Origin: Micromonospora pisi
Lineage (GTDB): Bacteria > Actinomycetota > Actinomycetes > Mycobacteriales > Micromonosporaceae
Length of the DNA: 64,000 nucleotides
NCBI RefSeq assembly: GCF_003633685.1
Contig: NZ_RBKT01000001.1
Span: forward strand, 496,001-560,000
Reading direction: 5' to 3'
Notes under the pieces: model-generated
What the model saw: only the letters and a program-made list of their open reading frames with translations
Database searches by the model: none
What the model was told of the DNA's origin: nothing
Program-made: the position numbers and the translations under genes
In this document: piece by piece, positions 16,091 to 25,190 of the stretch
Numbering within the stretch: position 1 is the stretch's first letter
Layout: each line of letters starts with the position of its first letter

Positions 16091-16897
16091 CTACCGGGCG
16101 GCCGCCGAGCGCTGATTTTCGATCTGTCCCAGCAGGGTCGCGTGCGTTTCCTCGTCGGCCGCCACGACGAGCCCGCCCACACCGAGGTGAAATGGCTGGC
16201 CCTCGATGCCGGTCACCACGCAGCCGGCCGCCTGGCACAGGGCGATACCGCTGGCGAAATGCACACTGTCCCGCAGCTGACCGTCGGTGACGTACGCGGC
16301 CCGCCGGCCGGCTGCCACCCAGGCCACTGCCAAGGTGGTGGAGACCACGCGCGGACGGAACCGCGCCACGAACCCCCGGTCGGCGAGCAACCGGACAGCC
16401 TGGAAAGCCGGGTCGTTCGGAAACGGCGGATCGAGGTTGACGTCCACCAGACCCGATTCGGCCGACGGCGTGAGCGGCTCGTCGACGCCGGCACGACGCA
16501 CGTACGCGCCCGCCCCATCGGTCCAGAAGATCTCCTCGGTGAACGGGTCGGCCGAGGCCGCGACCAGGGTCTCCGCGCCCGCCCGCAGGGCGACGTTCAC
16601 CGAGACCAGAGTGCCGCGCACGGCGTAGTTCAACGTTCCGCAGAGCGGGTCGACCAGCCACACCCGCCCGTTGCCGTCAGACCCGCTCCGGCCGCTCTCC
16701 TCACCCACCATGACGTCGTCGGGTCGAGCGGCGCGCAGCACGTCGAGGATGACCCTCTCCGCGTCGATGTCGACTGCGGTGGCGAAGTCGCCCGCGGTCT
16801 TCTCGAAGCGCGTCAACGCCTCCCCGTGACGGGAACGCACTTCAGCGGCTCCCGCCTCTGCCGCGATGATGACGAGGTCCCGGTCCGCGATCGACAT
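16091..16897 (-). CDS. Inositol monophosphatase-family protein with altered metal site
   Basis: The 268-residue protein has the length and fold markers of IMPase/SuhB phosphatases: KTAGDFATAVDIDAERVIL, VGEESG, the central WLVDPLCGTLNYA and the ending GQPFHLGVGGLVVAA. IMPases are Mg-dependent phosphatases of inositol phosphates or related compounds. In the normal motif DPxDGTxNF the second Asp binds metal; here Cys86 replaces it (DPLCGT). The later WDxAAG metal motif is also changed, reading VHFASG. Two of the usual metal ligands therefore appear missing. The protein may be inactive, use fewer ions, or have a different role. The gene stands alone between GNAT and a beta-helix lipoprotein. Confidence 0.82.
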   Translation of the reverse strand: MSIADRDLVIIAAEAGAAEVRSRHGEALTRFEKTAGDFATAVDIDAERVILDVLRAARPDDVMVGEESGRSGSDGNGRVWLVDPLCGTLNYAVRGTLVSVNVALRAGAETLVAASADPFTEEIFWTDGAGAYVRRAGVDEPLTPSAESGLVDVNLDPPFPNDPAFQAVRLLADRGFVARFRPRVVSTTLAVAWVAAGRRAAYVTDGQLRDSVHFASGIALCQAAGCVVTGIEGQPFHLGVGGLVVAADEETHATLLGQIENQRSAAAR

Positions 16898-17039
16898 GCG
16901 CGCAGCCTAATTCCCGGCCGGTGCGAGCGGGACCCGGTCACATCCGGGTGGCTACCTGACGGGCCAGGTCCTCGAGCGGTCTGCGGTTCTCCGTGGGGTC
17001 GTCGAGTCGGACCACGACCGGGCCGCCGCACGTGCCGGG

Positions 17040-18251
17040 TCAGCTCAACTTCGAGCCGGTGGTGGTCGGTCGGCTCGCACCGAGGAAGAAGATGCCGGGC
17101 AGCCCCTGGGTCTCGAAGCCGTCGCTCGGGTTGCGCCGTAACGTCGAACTCTCGATCCGCATGGTGCCGCTGCGGTCGTTGCTGACGAAGAAGACCGCCC
17201 CACCGCCCTCCTCGGCGTGGTTGTTCTCGATGATGCTGCCGGCGATCCGTACGGTGAACGTGTTGCCGTCGCAGTAGATCGCACCGCCGCTGCCGCCGCC
17301 GGGCGTACCGCCACGGGCCGGGTTCGCCCCCTGGCCGATCGCCTCGTTGTGGCTGAACACGCTGTTGAGCACCACCCAGGCGACGCCGATGCTGCTCAAC
17401 GCGCCACCGTTCGAGCAGGAGCCGCCCTGGCCGGCGGCGCCGCCGAAGGTGCTGTTCACCACGTACACCGGTTTGCCCTGATACTGGCTGAGCACCCGGA
17501 TCGCGGCCCCGCCCAGGTCCGGGCCGGTACGGTCGCACTTGTTGCGGACGAAGCGGGAGTTGACCACCTTGAACTGCCCGCCCCGCACGAAGATCGCGCC
17601 GCCGCCACCGCCCTCGGTCTTCTCCCCGGTCGAGTTGCCGTCGGCAAAGGTCAGGTTCTGTACGGTCAACTGCGGGTGGTCCTGGTTGTCGCAGTGCGAC
17701 GTGGTCCAGCCCTGGGCCTGGTCACAGGTGTTCATGTAGAGAATGCGGTGCCGGCCGCCACCGCTGAGCGTGACCTTGCCACCGCCGTCCAGCACGATCC
17801 GTGGACCGTTGGCGTTCCTGACCTTCGCCGTCTCCGTCATGGTGATGGTCACCGGGTCCGGTCCACAGTTGAACGTGATCACCCCGCCGGCCGCGACCGC
17901 GGCGACGACCGCCCTGCCGGTGCAGCTCGCCCCGGTGCCGGTGCCGATCACCCGGGTCGGTCGGCTGGTGTCCACCGCCCGCCCCTCGGCCGGGACCGTG
18001 GCGCCGCCGCTCGGATTGCCCGCACGGGCCACCGTCGTCGTCGACCTGCTCGGCGAGGCTGACGGTGTGCCTGTCGGCGCCGCGCCGAGCCCGTCGTTCG
18101 TGCCGGTAGCCGGTCCCGAAATCGCGGAAGGGCTGCCGGAGGAGGTCGGCGGGGGCGTCGGCGGTTCGTCGTCGGCCGAGCGACCGCAGCCGCTGACCAG
18201 AGCGGCGGCCAAACCGATGACGAGCAGGAACGTACCGGGCTTGACGGGCAT
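17040..18251 (-). CDS. Secreted parallel beta-helix lipoprotein (polymorphic repeat type)
   Basis: The 403-residue product starts with a lipoprotein signal (MPVKPGTFLLVIGLAAALVSGC). A low-complexity Pro/Ser/Thr linker of about 90 residues follows, then a right-handed beta-helix domain with repeated turns: GPRIVLDGGGKVTLSGG, LTVQNLTFADGNS, FKVVNSRFVRNKC, VYVVNSTFGG, VVLNSVFSHNEA, GSIIENNHAEEGGGAVFF, and MRIESSTLRRN. Paired Cys residues in the loops suggest disulfides. This resembles polymorphic outer-membrane-protein or pectate-lyase-like folds; no lyase active site could be recognised. It should sit on the cell surface, perhaps binding or cleaving polysaccharide. The gene is divergent from the asparaginase gene by about 200 bp. 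Confidence 0.75.
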   Translation of the reverse strand: MPVKPGTFLLVIGLAAALVSGCGRSADDEPPTPPPTSSGSPSAISGPATGTNDGLGAAPTGTPSASPSRSTTTVARAGNPSGGATVPAEGRAVDTSRPTRVIGTGTGASCTGRAVVAAVAAGGVITFNCGPDPVTITMTETAKVRNANGPRIVLDGGGKVTLSGGGRHRILYMNTCDQAQGWTTSHCDNQDHPQLTVQNLTFADGNSTGEKTEGGGGGAIFVRGGQFKVVNSRFVRNKCDRTGPDLGGAAIRVLSQYQGKPVYVVNSTFGGAAGQGGSCSNGGALSSIGVAWVVLNSVFSHNEAIGQGANPARGGTPGGGSGGAIYCDGNTFTVRIAGSIIENNHAEEGGGAVFFVSNDRSGTMRIESSTLRRNPSDGFETQGLPGIFFLGASRPTTTGSKLS

Positions 18252-18454
18252 TCGCCGATGCTAGAAGGCCGGTGGTGCGCATGGCGAACCAGCCGTCCCC
18301 GAACCGGCCGGCAGGGCGGGACCAGCCGACAGCGAGTCGGCCGACGGGTCGATCGGCGAGGGCGAGGGCGAGTGAAATCGACCCTTAACTAGATCGAAAA
18401 CTCCAACTCGGACGATGCGGGTTCCCTTCCACCGTCCCAGCCGCGGAGGTCACC

Positions 18455-19753
18455 ATGTCCGCCCCGAACATCCCGTCCGGCCCGTTGCCCCGGCCCGCCC
18501 GGTGGCGCCCCGGCGCACTTCTCACCCCGCTGGTCAGCGCGACCCTCGGCGCGGCGCTCGTACTGAGCCTGACCACGTCGGCCGACCCTGCCGGCACCGA
18601 CACCGCGCCGCCCTCGGGAACGGTCACCGGGGTCACCGCGCCGGACGGCATCCGCAGTGTCGCCTACACCGAGGCCCTCGCCACGGCGAAGACCCGCAAG
18701 CCGAAGGTGACCGTGATCGGGACCGGCGGCACCATCTCGGGTGTCGCCACCTCGCGCAGCAGCTTCACCGACTACCGCTCCGGCCAGATCGCGATCGCCA
18801 GCATGGTCGGTCAGCTCCAGCCCGAGATCGGTCAGGTCGCGGACGTCAGCACCGTACAGTTCGGCAACAAGGGCTCCGGCGGGTACACGATGGCCGAGTT
18901 CCACGCCCTCACCCTCGCCGTACAGAACGCGTTGAAGTCCGCGGACGCGGTCGTGGTGACCAGCGGCACCGACACGATGGAGGAGTTCGCGTACTGGCTC
19001 GACCTCACGGTGCAGAGCCGCAAGCCGGTGGTGATCACCGGTGCGATGCGGCCGTGGGCAGCGGTCACCCCCGACGGGCCGCAGGTGATCGGCGCGGACG
19101 GCCCGGCGAACCTCTACAACTCGATCGTGCTCGCGGCCAGTCAGACCACCTACTGCTACGGAACCGTGCTGCTGCTCGGCGACGAGTTCCACGCCGCCCG
19201 GGACGTGACCAAGACCAACTCGACCCGGATGGACACCTTCCAGAGCCGGGAGTTCGGCGTGCTGGGCTGGGTCGACGGGCCGAACATCAAGGTCGGCCGG
19301 GCGCCGTCCCGGGTCGAGGACTGCGACCGGACCAGGGACTGGCTGACCCCGTTCGACCTGTCCCGGATCCAGCCGACCGCGCTGCCCCGGGTCGAGGTCG
19401 TGACCAGCTACCAGCAGGCCGGCGGTGAGGCGATCACCGCGTTCGCCGCCGCCGGGGTGAAGGGCATCGTGACCGCCGGCACCGGCGCCGGTGGCCTCTC
19501 CTCCGCGCAGAGCAGCGCCCGGACCGCCGCCGCCGCGCAGGGCGTGGTCTTCGTGACCACCACCCGGACCGGTTCCGGTTCGGTCTACGGCAGCAGCACC
19601 GGACCGGTCATCGCCGGTGACGACCTGCTGCCGCAGAAGGCACGGCTGCTGCTCCTGCTCAGCCTCGCCTTCGCCCCGACGAACGTGGACCGGGTACGGG
19701 AGTGGGTCACCACGCTCGGCAACCCGGAATGGGAGACCGCACCCGGCCGGTGA
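18455..19753 (+). CDS. Secreted type II-like L-asparaginase
   Basis: This 432-residue protein hydrolyses asparagine to aspartate and ammonia by a threonine nucleophile. Both catalytic signatures are present: TGGTIS at about residue 90 with the nucleophile Thr, and VVTSGTDTMEEFAYWLDLT with the second Thr and catalytic Asp. The end contains GTGAGGLSS and the RLLLLLSLA helix of the C-terminal domain. The N-terminus, with Arg before the hydrophobic segment ALLTPLVSATLGAALVLSL, is a signal peptide or membrane anchor, so the enzyme should act outside the cell. It converges on the ABC transporter operon with a 7-bp gap. The length fits actinobacterial secreted asparaginases. Confidence 0.92.
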   Translation: MSAPNIPSGPLPRPARWRPGALLTPLVSATLGAALVLSLTTSADPAGTDTAPPSGTVTGVTAPDGIRSVAYTEALATAKTRKPKVTVIGTGGTISGVATSRSSFTDYRSGQIAIASMVGQLQPEIGQVADVSTVQFGNKGSGGYTMAEFHALTLAVQNALKSADAVVVTSGTDTMEEFAYWLDLTVQSRKPVVITGAMRPWAAVTPDGPQVIGADGPANLYNSIVLAASQTTYCYGTVLLLGDEFHAARDVTKTNSTRMDTFQSREFGVLGWVDGPNIKVGRAPSRVEDCDRTRDWLTPFDLSRIQPTALPRVEVVTSYQQAGGEAITAFAAAGVKGIVTAGTGAGGLSSAQSSARTAAAAQGVVFVTTTRTGSGSVYGSSTGPVIAGDDLLPQKARLLLLLSLAFAPTNVDRVREWVTTLGNPEWETAPGR

Positions 19754-19760
19754 GGCCGTC

Positions 19761-20543
19761 CTAGTCGTCGGCGGCCGGTGCCCGGGGACGGCGGAAACGT
19801 ACCCGGGGCCGGCCGTCGGCCTCGGCGGTGACGTCGGCGTGGGCCTGGTAGACCTCCAGCAGCCGCTCCGGCGTGCACACCTCGGCCGGGGTGCCGGCGG
19901 CGACCACCCGGCCACGGCGCAGCAGCACGATCTGGTCGCAGTACTGCGCGGCCAGGTCGACGTCGTGCAGGGTGACCACCACCGTCATGGCCGACTCGGC
20001 GAGCAGGTGCAGCAGCTCCAGTTGGTGCCGTACGTCCAGGTGGTTGGTGGGTTCGTCGAGGAGCAGCAGGTCGGGCTCCTGGAGCAGGGCCCGGGCGATG
20101 TCGACCCGCTGCCGTTCCCCACCGGAGAGCGCTGACCAGCGACGCGTCTCGAAGCCGGCCAGGCCCGCATCGGCCAGGGCCCGGCGGGCCAGGTCGAGGT
20201 CGGTCGCGCTGACCGGCGCCAGGCGGGACCGGTGCGGGATCCGGCCGAGCAGGAGTACGTCCAGGGTCGACATCTCCACGTCCGGGCTGACCTGCTGGTG
20301 CACCACCGCGATCCGGCGGGCGAGCCGCCGACGGGGCACCAGCCCCAGCGGTTCGCCGTCGAGCAGCACCTGGCCGGCGTCGGGTCGACCCAGCCCGGCG
20401 AGCAACCGGAGCAGGCTGGACTTGCCGGACCCGTTCGGCCCGAGCAGCCCGACGGTGGCACCGGGTGCGGCGGTGAGCACCGCCCCGCTGAGGATCCGGA
20501 CGCCCCGTACCCCCCAGTCGACATTGTCCGCGGCGAGCCTCAT
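19761..20543 (-). CDS. ABC transporter ATPase, FecE/FhuC type
   Basis: The 260-residue ATPase powers an importer of the siderophore, cobalamin or corrinoid class. It has Walker A (GPNGSGKSS), the Q-loop region with AVVHQQ, the signature [10 protein letters not shown], Walker B LLLLDEPTNHLD and the switch His in VVVTLHDVDLA. It is the last gene of a four-gene operon, overlapping the permease stop by ATGA. The layout of binding protein, methyltransferase, permease and ATPase matches what I recall for putative F420-0 importers of actinomycetes (TIGR03868/03869/03873). That substrate is an inference. Confidence 0.9.
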   Translation of the reverse strand: MRLAADNVDWGVRGVRILSGAVLTAAPGATVGLLGPNGSGKSSLLRLLAGLGRPDAGQVLLDGEPLGLVPRRRLARRIAVVHQQVSPDVEMSTLDVLLLGRIPHRSRLAPVSATDLDLARRALADAGLAGFETRRWSALSGGERQRVDIARALLQEPDLLLLDEPTNHLDVRHQLELLHLLAESAMTVVVTLHDVDLAAQYCDQIVLLRRGRVVAAGTPAEVCTPERLLEVYQAHADVTAEADGRPRVRFRRPRAPAADD

Positions 20544-21655
20544 CCTGCCCGGCTCCTACGACGCATCACGATCGCGAAGACCGGTACGCCGATCAGCGCG
20601 GTCAGTACGCCGACCGGCAGTTCCTGCGGGGCGAACACGGTACGGGCCGCGGTGTCCGCCCAGATCAGGAAGACCGCCCCGGCGACCGCGCAGGTGGGGA
20701 GCAGGATCCGGTGTTGCGCGCCGACCAGGAGCCGGGCCGCGTGCGGGATGGTCAGGCCGACGAAGCCGATCGCACCGCTCGCCGCGACCAGCACGGCCGC
20801 CAACAGCGCGGTCGTGCCGAAGAGCACCAGCCGGGTACGGGCGGCGGCGAAACCGAGCGACTCGGCGGTGTCGACACCGAAGGCGAAGGCGTCCAGCGCG
20901 GGCGCGTACCACCAGCAGACGGCGGCACCGGCGGCGGCGACCGTCGCCGCCAGGGTCACCGCCGGCCAGGAGGCCCCGGTGAGCGAGCCGAGCAGCCAGA
21001 AGGTGACGCCACGGGCGTTCTGCACACTGGCGTCGGAGATGACGACCAGGCTGGTCACGGCGCTGAACAGTTGGGAGACCGCGACACCGGAGAGGACGAT
21101 CCGGGTCGACGAGCTCCAGTACCGGCCGGCGAAGAGCAGGACCGCGCCGAACGCGGTGGCGCTGCCGAGGAAGGCCCCGGTGGAGACGGAGACCGAACCG
21201 ACACCGAGGCCGAGTACCAGCACCGCCACCGCCCCGGTCCCGGCGCCGGCGGAGATGCCGAGCAGGTACGGGTCGGCCAGGGGGTTGCGGGTCAACGCCT
21301 GGAGCACCGCGCCACAGAGCGAGAGGCCACCGCCGACCAGTCCGGCAAGCAGGACCCGGGGCATCCGTAGGTCCCAGACGATGCTGTCGGCGAGCCGGGG
21401 CAGCGGTCGCGCCGGCAGTCCCAGGTGCACCGCCACCGCACGGGCGACGTCGGTCACCGACAGGTCGGCGGTGCCGATGGTGACCGCCGCCGCGATGCTC
21501 AGCGCGAGCACCGCCAGGCCGCCGGTGAGCACCGGCCCTCCGATCCACCGACCCGGTGTGCCGGATCGGTGGATCGGTGTGCCCGCCGATTGCCGCGCCG
21601 ACGGGCTGATCGGTCGCACCGACTGGTCGGTCGACTCTGCTGGCAGTGGATTCAT
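20540..21655 (-). CDS. ABC transporter permease, FecCD/BtuC type
   Basis: The 371-residue membrane protein has about ten hydrophobic helices and the FecCD marks DLRMPRVLLAGLVGGGLSLCGAVLQALTRNPLADPYLLGISAGAG and FVGLTIPHAARLLVG. The latter Gly-containing loop contacts the ATPase. The first 40 residues are polar and poorly conserved (STDQSVRPISPSARQ), so a start slightly downstream is possible, but the ATG at 21655 overlaps the methyltransferase stop by ATGA, favouring it. It works with the adjacent ATPase and binding lipoprotein to import a large cofactor- or siderophore-like ligand. Confidence 0.9.
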   Translation of the reverse strand: MNPLPAESTDQSVRPISPSARQSAGTPIHRSGTPGRWIGGPVLTGGLAVLALSIAAAVTIGTADLSVTDVARAVAVHLGLPARPLPRLADSIVWDLRMPRVLLAGLVGGGLSLCGAVLQALTRNPLADPYLLGISAGAGTGAVAVLVLGLGVGSVSVSTGAFLGSATAFGAVLLFAGRYWSSSTRIVLSGVAVSQLFSAVTSLVVISDASVQNARGVTFWLLGSLTGASWPAVTLAATVAAAGAAVCWWYAPALDAFAFGVDTAESLGFAAARTRLVLFGTTALLAAVLVAASGAIGFVGLTIPHAARLLVGAQHRILLPTCAVAGAVFLIWADTAARTVFAPQELPVGVLTALIGVPVFAIVMRRRSRAG

Positions 21656-22425
21656 CGGCGGGCGAAGACCACGTAGTCGTCGAGGTACTGCCAGACGGTG
21701 CCGACTTCGGAGAACCCGGCGGTACGCAGCGCGGCGAGGTGGAAGTCGAGCGGGGCGAGCGCCTGCGGGGGCCGGTCGGCGAAGCGCCGTTCCCGCTCCT
21801 GCGCGAAGGCGGCGATCGCCGGGTCGGCGAGGGCCTCGTCGTACCACTGCTGGTAGGTGAGCGCACCGCTCGCGAACCCCTTCTCCTGCGCGCGGATGTC
21901 GTGCCGTCGGGCGAGGTCGTGCAGGGTGGTCGAGGGGGCGAACCGGAGGTGGTCGGCGTTGAGCAGCAGGCCACCGGGGGGCAGGAGTTCCGCCGCCGCC
22001 TGGTAGACGCGGAGCAACTGCTCCGGTGAGAGCCAGTGCAGCGCGGTGGAGCTGAGTACGGCGTCGACCCGACGGCCGTCGAGGACGCCCGGCCAGTCCG
22101 GGTCGACCAGGTCGGCCTCGCGTACCTCCGCCCGTGGCCCGTGGTCGGCGAGCACACCACGGGCGATGTGCAACAGGATCGGGTCGTAGTCGACGGCGAC
22201 GGCGCGGGCGTGGGGAAAGGCGGTGAGGACCCGGTCGGCGATCGCGCCGGGGCCGCAGGCCAGGTCGAGCACGGTCGGATCGTCGGGGAGCAGCAGCCGC
22301 AGGACGTCCAGCATGACGGCGAAGCGCTCTTCGCGGTCGGCGACGTACGCGGCCTGCTGCTCGTCCCAGAGTCGCAGCAACCGCCGAGCGGTGGTGGTGC
22401 TGGTCGTCGTCGTTTCGGGGGGCAT
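21652..22425 (-). CDS. Class I SAM-dependent methyltransferase in transporter operon
   Basis: This 257-residue cytosolic protein has the class I methyltransferase fold. Motif I is VLDLACGPGAIADRVL at about residue 53, the acidic strand end AVAVDYDP contacts the SAM ribose, EADLVDPDW follows, and VDAVLSSTALHWLSPEQL is motif IV. The C-terminal part (LTYQQWYDEALADP and FSEVGTVWQYLDDYVVFARR) resembles small-molecule methyltransferases. GGAGAA precedes the ATG. It starts 16 bp after the binding-protein gene and overlaps the permease gene, so it is translationally embedded in the importer operon, suggesting that the imported ligand or a related metabolite is the substrate. Confidence 0.87.
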   Translation of the reverse strand: MPPETTTTSTTTARRLLRLWDEQQAAYVADREERFAVMLDVLRLLLPDDPTVLDLACGPGAIADRVLTAFPHARAVAVDYDPILLHIARGVLADHGPRAEVREADLVDPDWPGVLDGRRVDAVLSSTALHWLSPEQLLRVYQAAAELLPPGGLLLNADHLRFAPSTTLHDLARRHDIRAQEKGFASGALTYQQWYDEALADPAIAAFAQERERRFADRPPQALAPLDFHLAALRTAGFSEVGTVWQYLDDYVVFARR

Positions 22426-22441
22426 GGGATTCTCCGGGTGT

Positions 22442-23446
22442 TCAGCGGGTGGTCGGGGCATTGGCGCGGAGTCCGGCGCTGACCTGTTCGAGGGCGGTGA
22501 CGCTACGGACCGAGGGATCCATCGACGAGCCGGAGACGGTGATGAAACGGTTGTGCACGACCGCGTCGAGCTTGGCGGTGACCGGATTCGACCGCAGGAA
22601 CTCGATCTTCGATGCGGCGCTGTCGCCCTCGCCGCCACGGGTCAGGTCGGCCAGCACGATGATGTCGGGGTTGCGCTGGGCGATCTCCTCCCAGTTTCCG
22701 GCCGGCCACTTCTGTTGCGCGTCGGTGAACGCGTTCCGCGCCCCGAGCAGGGAGCTGATGGTGTCCGGCAGGCCGCCGTGGCCGGCCACGTACGGGGTCT
22801 TGGTGCCGGAGTAGTACCAGAGCAGCGAGGTGTCGGGGGCCGTGCCGGCGTTCCGCTTCGCCGCGTCGAGCCGGGCCCGCTGGGCGGCCACCACCTGCTC
22901 TCCCCGGTCCGGTACGCCGAAGATGGTGGCGATGTCGCCGATCTCGGCGAAGATGCCGTCGAACGTCACCTCGTCCTTGGCGGCGGACGGGTCTTCGCAG
23001 GAGAACGGGGAGAGGTACGCGGGCACCCCGAGGTCGCCCAGTTCCTTGCGCGCGCCTGCGGCGTCCGACGCGTACGCCGACGCGTACGTGGAGTAGACGA
23101 AGTCCGGGTTGGCCGCGCGGAGCGCCTCCCGGGACGGGTACAGCTTGGCCAGTACGGGCACCTTCTCGTATCCGGCACGCAGTTCCGGCAGGACCGGGTC
23201 GGTCTGGTAACTGGTGCCGGCCATCCGGTCAGCCAGGCCGAGGCTCAGCATGATCTCCGTGGCGTTCTGCTCCAGGGCGACCGCGCGACGGGGCGGCGCG
23301 GCCACGGTCAGCGGCAGGCCGCAGTTGGTCACCACGACCGGACCCGCGGTCGTGGCCGGGGAGTCCTGGGCCGGTGAGGTGGTGCCACAAGCGGCGGTGC
23401 CGGCAACCGCCAACATCGCCATAATGGAAATGAAAGTCGTTTTCAC
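22442..23446 (-). CDS. FecB-type ABC transporter binding lipoprotein (possible F420-0 binder)
   Basis: The 334-residue protein is a helix-spine periplasmic binding protein. It starts with a short signal and a lipobox-like TAAC, then CGLPLTVAAPPRRAVALEQNATEIMLSLGLADRMAG, the standard first lobe of FecB/BtuF proteins, YPSREALRAANPDFVYSTYASAY, and a second-lobe PDTISSLLGARNAF. The pattern SPFSCEDPSA followed by TFDGIFAEIGDIA resembles the family named putative F420-0 binding protein. GTG at 23446 is used; it lacks a clear Shine-Dalgarno site, and an ATG eight codons later is an alternative. It is the first gene of the operon. A siderophore or corrinoid substrate remains possible. Confidence 0.85.
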   Translation of the reverse strand: MKTTFISIMAMLAVAGTAACGTTSPAQDSPATTAGPVVVTNCGLPLTVAAPPRRAVALEQNATEIMLSLGLADRMAGTSYQTDPVLPELRAGYEKVPVLAKLYPSREALRAANPDFVYSTYASAYASDAAGARKELGDLGVPAYLSPFSCEDPSAAKDEVTFDGIFAEIGDIATIFGVPDRGEQVVAAQRARLDAAKRNAGTAPDTSLLWYYSGTKTPYVAGHGGLPDTISSLLGARNAFTDAQQKWPAGNWEEIAQRNPDIIVLADLTRGGEGDSAASKIEFLRSNPVTAKLDAVVHNRFITVSGSSMDPSVRSVTALEQVSAGLRANAPTTR

Positions 23447-23543
23447 AAAGCGGGAGATTACCAGGTCAGCGCGTTGCTCCTCGGCCGCCCTCCAGCAAGA
23501 GACTCATGTCGTCGCATTGATGGTTGCGACCGCCGATACAACA

Positions 23544-23578
23544 GAACGCCGGGTCACCAGAACGGTGACCCGGCGTTC
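23544..23578. terminator. Hairpin terminator
   Basis: GAACGCCGGGTCACC and its exact complement form a 15-bp stem around AGAAC. It lies between the glycosylphosphotransferase stop and the binding-protein start, both on the minus strand, and so insulates the two transcripts. Confidence 0.78.
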
Positions 23579-23633
23579 GATACATCCGGTTGGCTACGAC
23601 TGCTCCAGTCACCTGGCGCGTCGGCCAGGAAAG

Positions 23634-25190
23634 CTACCGACCGCCGCCCCGGAACACCTCGGCGACCGTGCGGAGCACGACCTTGATGTCCAGCCAGAGC
23701 GACCAGTTCTCGATGTAGTAGTTGTCGAACCGCGCCCGGTCGGAGATCGGGGTGTCCCCACGCAAGCCGCTGACCTGCGCAAGACCGGTCAACCCGACAG
23801 GCACCCGGTGGCGCATGGCGTAGTCGGGGTGTTCGGCGGAGAACTTCTCCACGAAGAAGGGGCGCTCCGGGCGTGGGCCGACCACCGTCATGTCGCCACG
23901 CAGGATGTTCCAGAGCTGGGGCAGCTCATCCAGCGACGTACGGCGCATGAACCGCCCGATCGGGCTGACCCGCCGGTCGTCGGCGATGGACCAGTTCGTC
24001 TGCGACTCCCGCTCGTTCACCGGCCGCATCGAACGGAACTTGATTACCTTGAACGGCTCGCCGTACCGCCCGATCCGCTCCTGGTAGAAGAAGATCCCGC
24101 GACCGCCGTCAAGGAACGTGGCGATCGCGCAGAGCAGCAGGATCGGACTCAGGACGATGAGCGCGAGGGACGCGAAGAAGATGTCCGAGGCGCGCTTGAT
24201 CGCCCATCTCGGACCAGACAGGGTGGTGTGCCGGATCTGCACCACCGGAATGGCGCCGATGTGGTCCGGCAGCCCGGCGTACGAGCGGGAGCCCCACAAC
24301 CGCGGCACCGCCCACAGATCGCAGTTCGCCGCGCTCGGCTGCCGCAGGACCTCCATGACGCTGGACTCGGAGGCGTTGACGTCAGCGATGATGAGCACGT
24401 CGCACTCGACGATGTCGATCAGCTTCTCGAGGTCGTCCAGGGTTCCGATGAGTGGCGGTGCGCCCGGGTCATTGCGCAACGCGAGGTCCACGCAACCGGC
24501 GTAACGGAGACCGTACTGCGGGTAGCGCCGCAGCAGCCGCGCGAGTTCCAGGGCGATCGGACCGCCACCGACGATGATGGCGTTGTGCTCGGCCCACCGC
24601 CGCTTTCGGGCAACGATCGCGAGCTTGCGGGTGATCGCACGTCCGATGATGACCAGGACGGCGGAGAGGGCCACGCCGTGCATGAAATCAACCAGGTACC
24701 CGAGCGAGTCGTGGCGCGCGGCCGCGATGACCGCCACGATGCCGGCCGAGGCCAACAGTCGCCCACAGATGCTCGGCAACTCGTCGAGAATGCTCACGTG
24801 TCGGCGGGCCCGGTAGAGCCCACCCGCCGCGAAGATCACGATGGTCAGCGCCGCCGCGAACAGCGTTCCGCGCCAATAGTCGTCGGAGAGCAGCAGCGGC
24901 GCCAGCAGTGCCACCAGGTCGGCCGGCGCGGTGAGCATCCAGGCTCGCAGCCCGCGGGTCTTCTTGGAGGCACGGGAACTCACGTAGGGCAACACCGCGG
25001 TGGACGCGTTCGGCAGATGCTCATGCGTGGGCACCTGCTGCTCGTCACTCACACGGGGACCGGGAAGCCTATGTTGGCCACCGACATCGTCGATGGCAGC
25101 CTGGTAACCAGGCACCGAAATCGGTTGCCCGGAAGCGTCAGCCGCAGGCGGCTTCACCGTATCCTGGCCCATTGTCGGCCAGCTCGACAT
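23634..25190 (-). CDS. Polyprenyl glycosylphosphotransferase (exopolysaccharide-initiating sugar transferase)
   Basis: The 518-residue membrane enzyme transfers a sugar-1-phosphate from a nucleotide sugar to undecaprenyl phosphate, the first step of a surface polysaccharide. After a polar N-terminus of about 75 residues come four to five hydrophobic helices, a nucleotide-binding-like middle (NAIIVGGGPIALELARLL, the CoA-binding_3-like fold) and the PF02397 catalytic domain: KRASDIFFASLALIVLSP, FYQERIGRYGEPFKVIKFRSM, TSLDELPQLWNIL and GDMTVVGPRPERP. All core motifs are intact. GGGGAGGA precedes the ATG at 25190. No other polysaccharide genes adjoin it, so it is an orphan or its partners lie elsewhere. 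Confidence 0.9.
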   Translation of the reverse strand: MSSWPTMGQDTVKPPAADASGQPISVPGYQAAIDDVGGQHRLPGPRVSDEQQVPTHEHLPNASTAVLPYVSSRASKKTRGLRAWMLTAPADLVALLAPLLLSDDYWRGTLFAAALTIVIFAAGGLYRARRHVSILDELPSICGRLLASAGIVAVIAAARHDSLGYLVDFMHGVALSAVLVIIGRAITRKLAIVARKRRWAEHNAIIVGGGPIALELARLLRRYPQYGLRYAGCVDLALRNDPGAPPLIGTLDDLEKLIDIVECDVLIIADVNASESSVMEVLRQPSAANCDLWAVPRLWGSRSYAGLPDHIGAIPVVQIRHTTLSGPRWAIKRASDIFFASLALIVLSPILLLCAIATFLDGGRGIFFYQERIGRYGEPFKVIKFRSMRPVNERESQTNWSIADDRRVSPIGRFMRRTSLDELPQLWNILRGDMTVVGPRPERPFFVEKFSAEHPDYAMRHRVPVGLTGLAQVSGLRGDTPISDRARFDNYYIENWSLWLDIKVVLRTVAEVFRGGGR

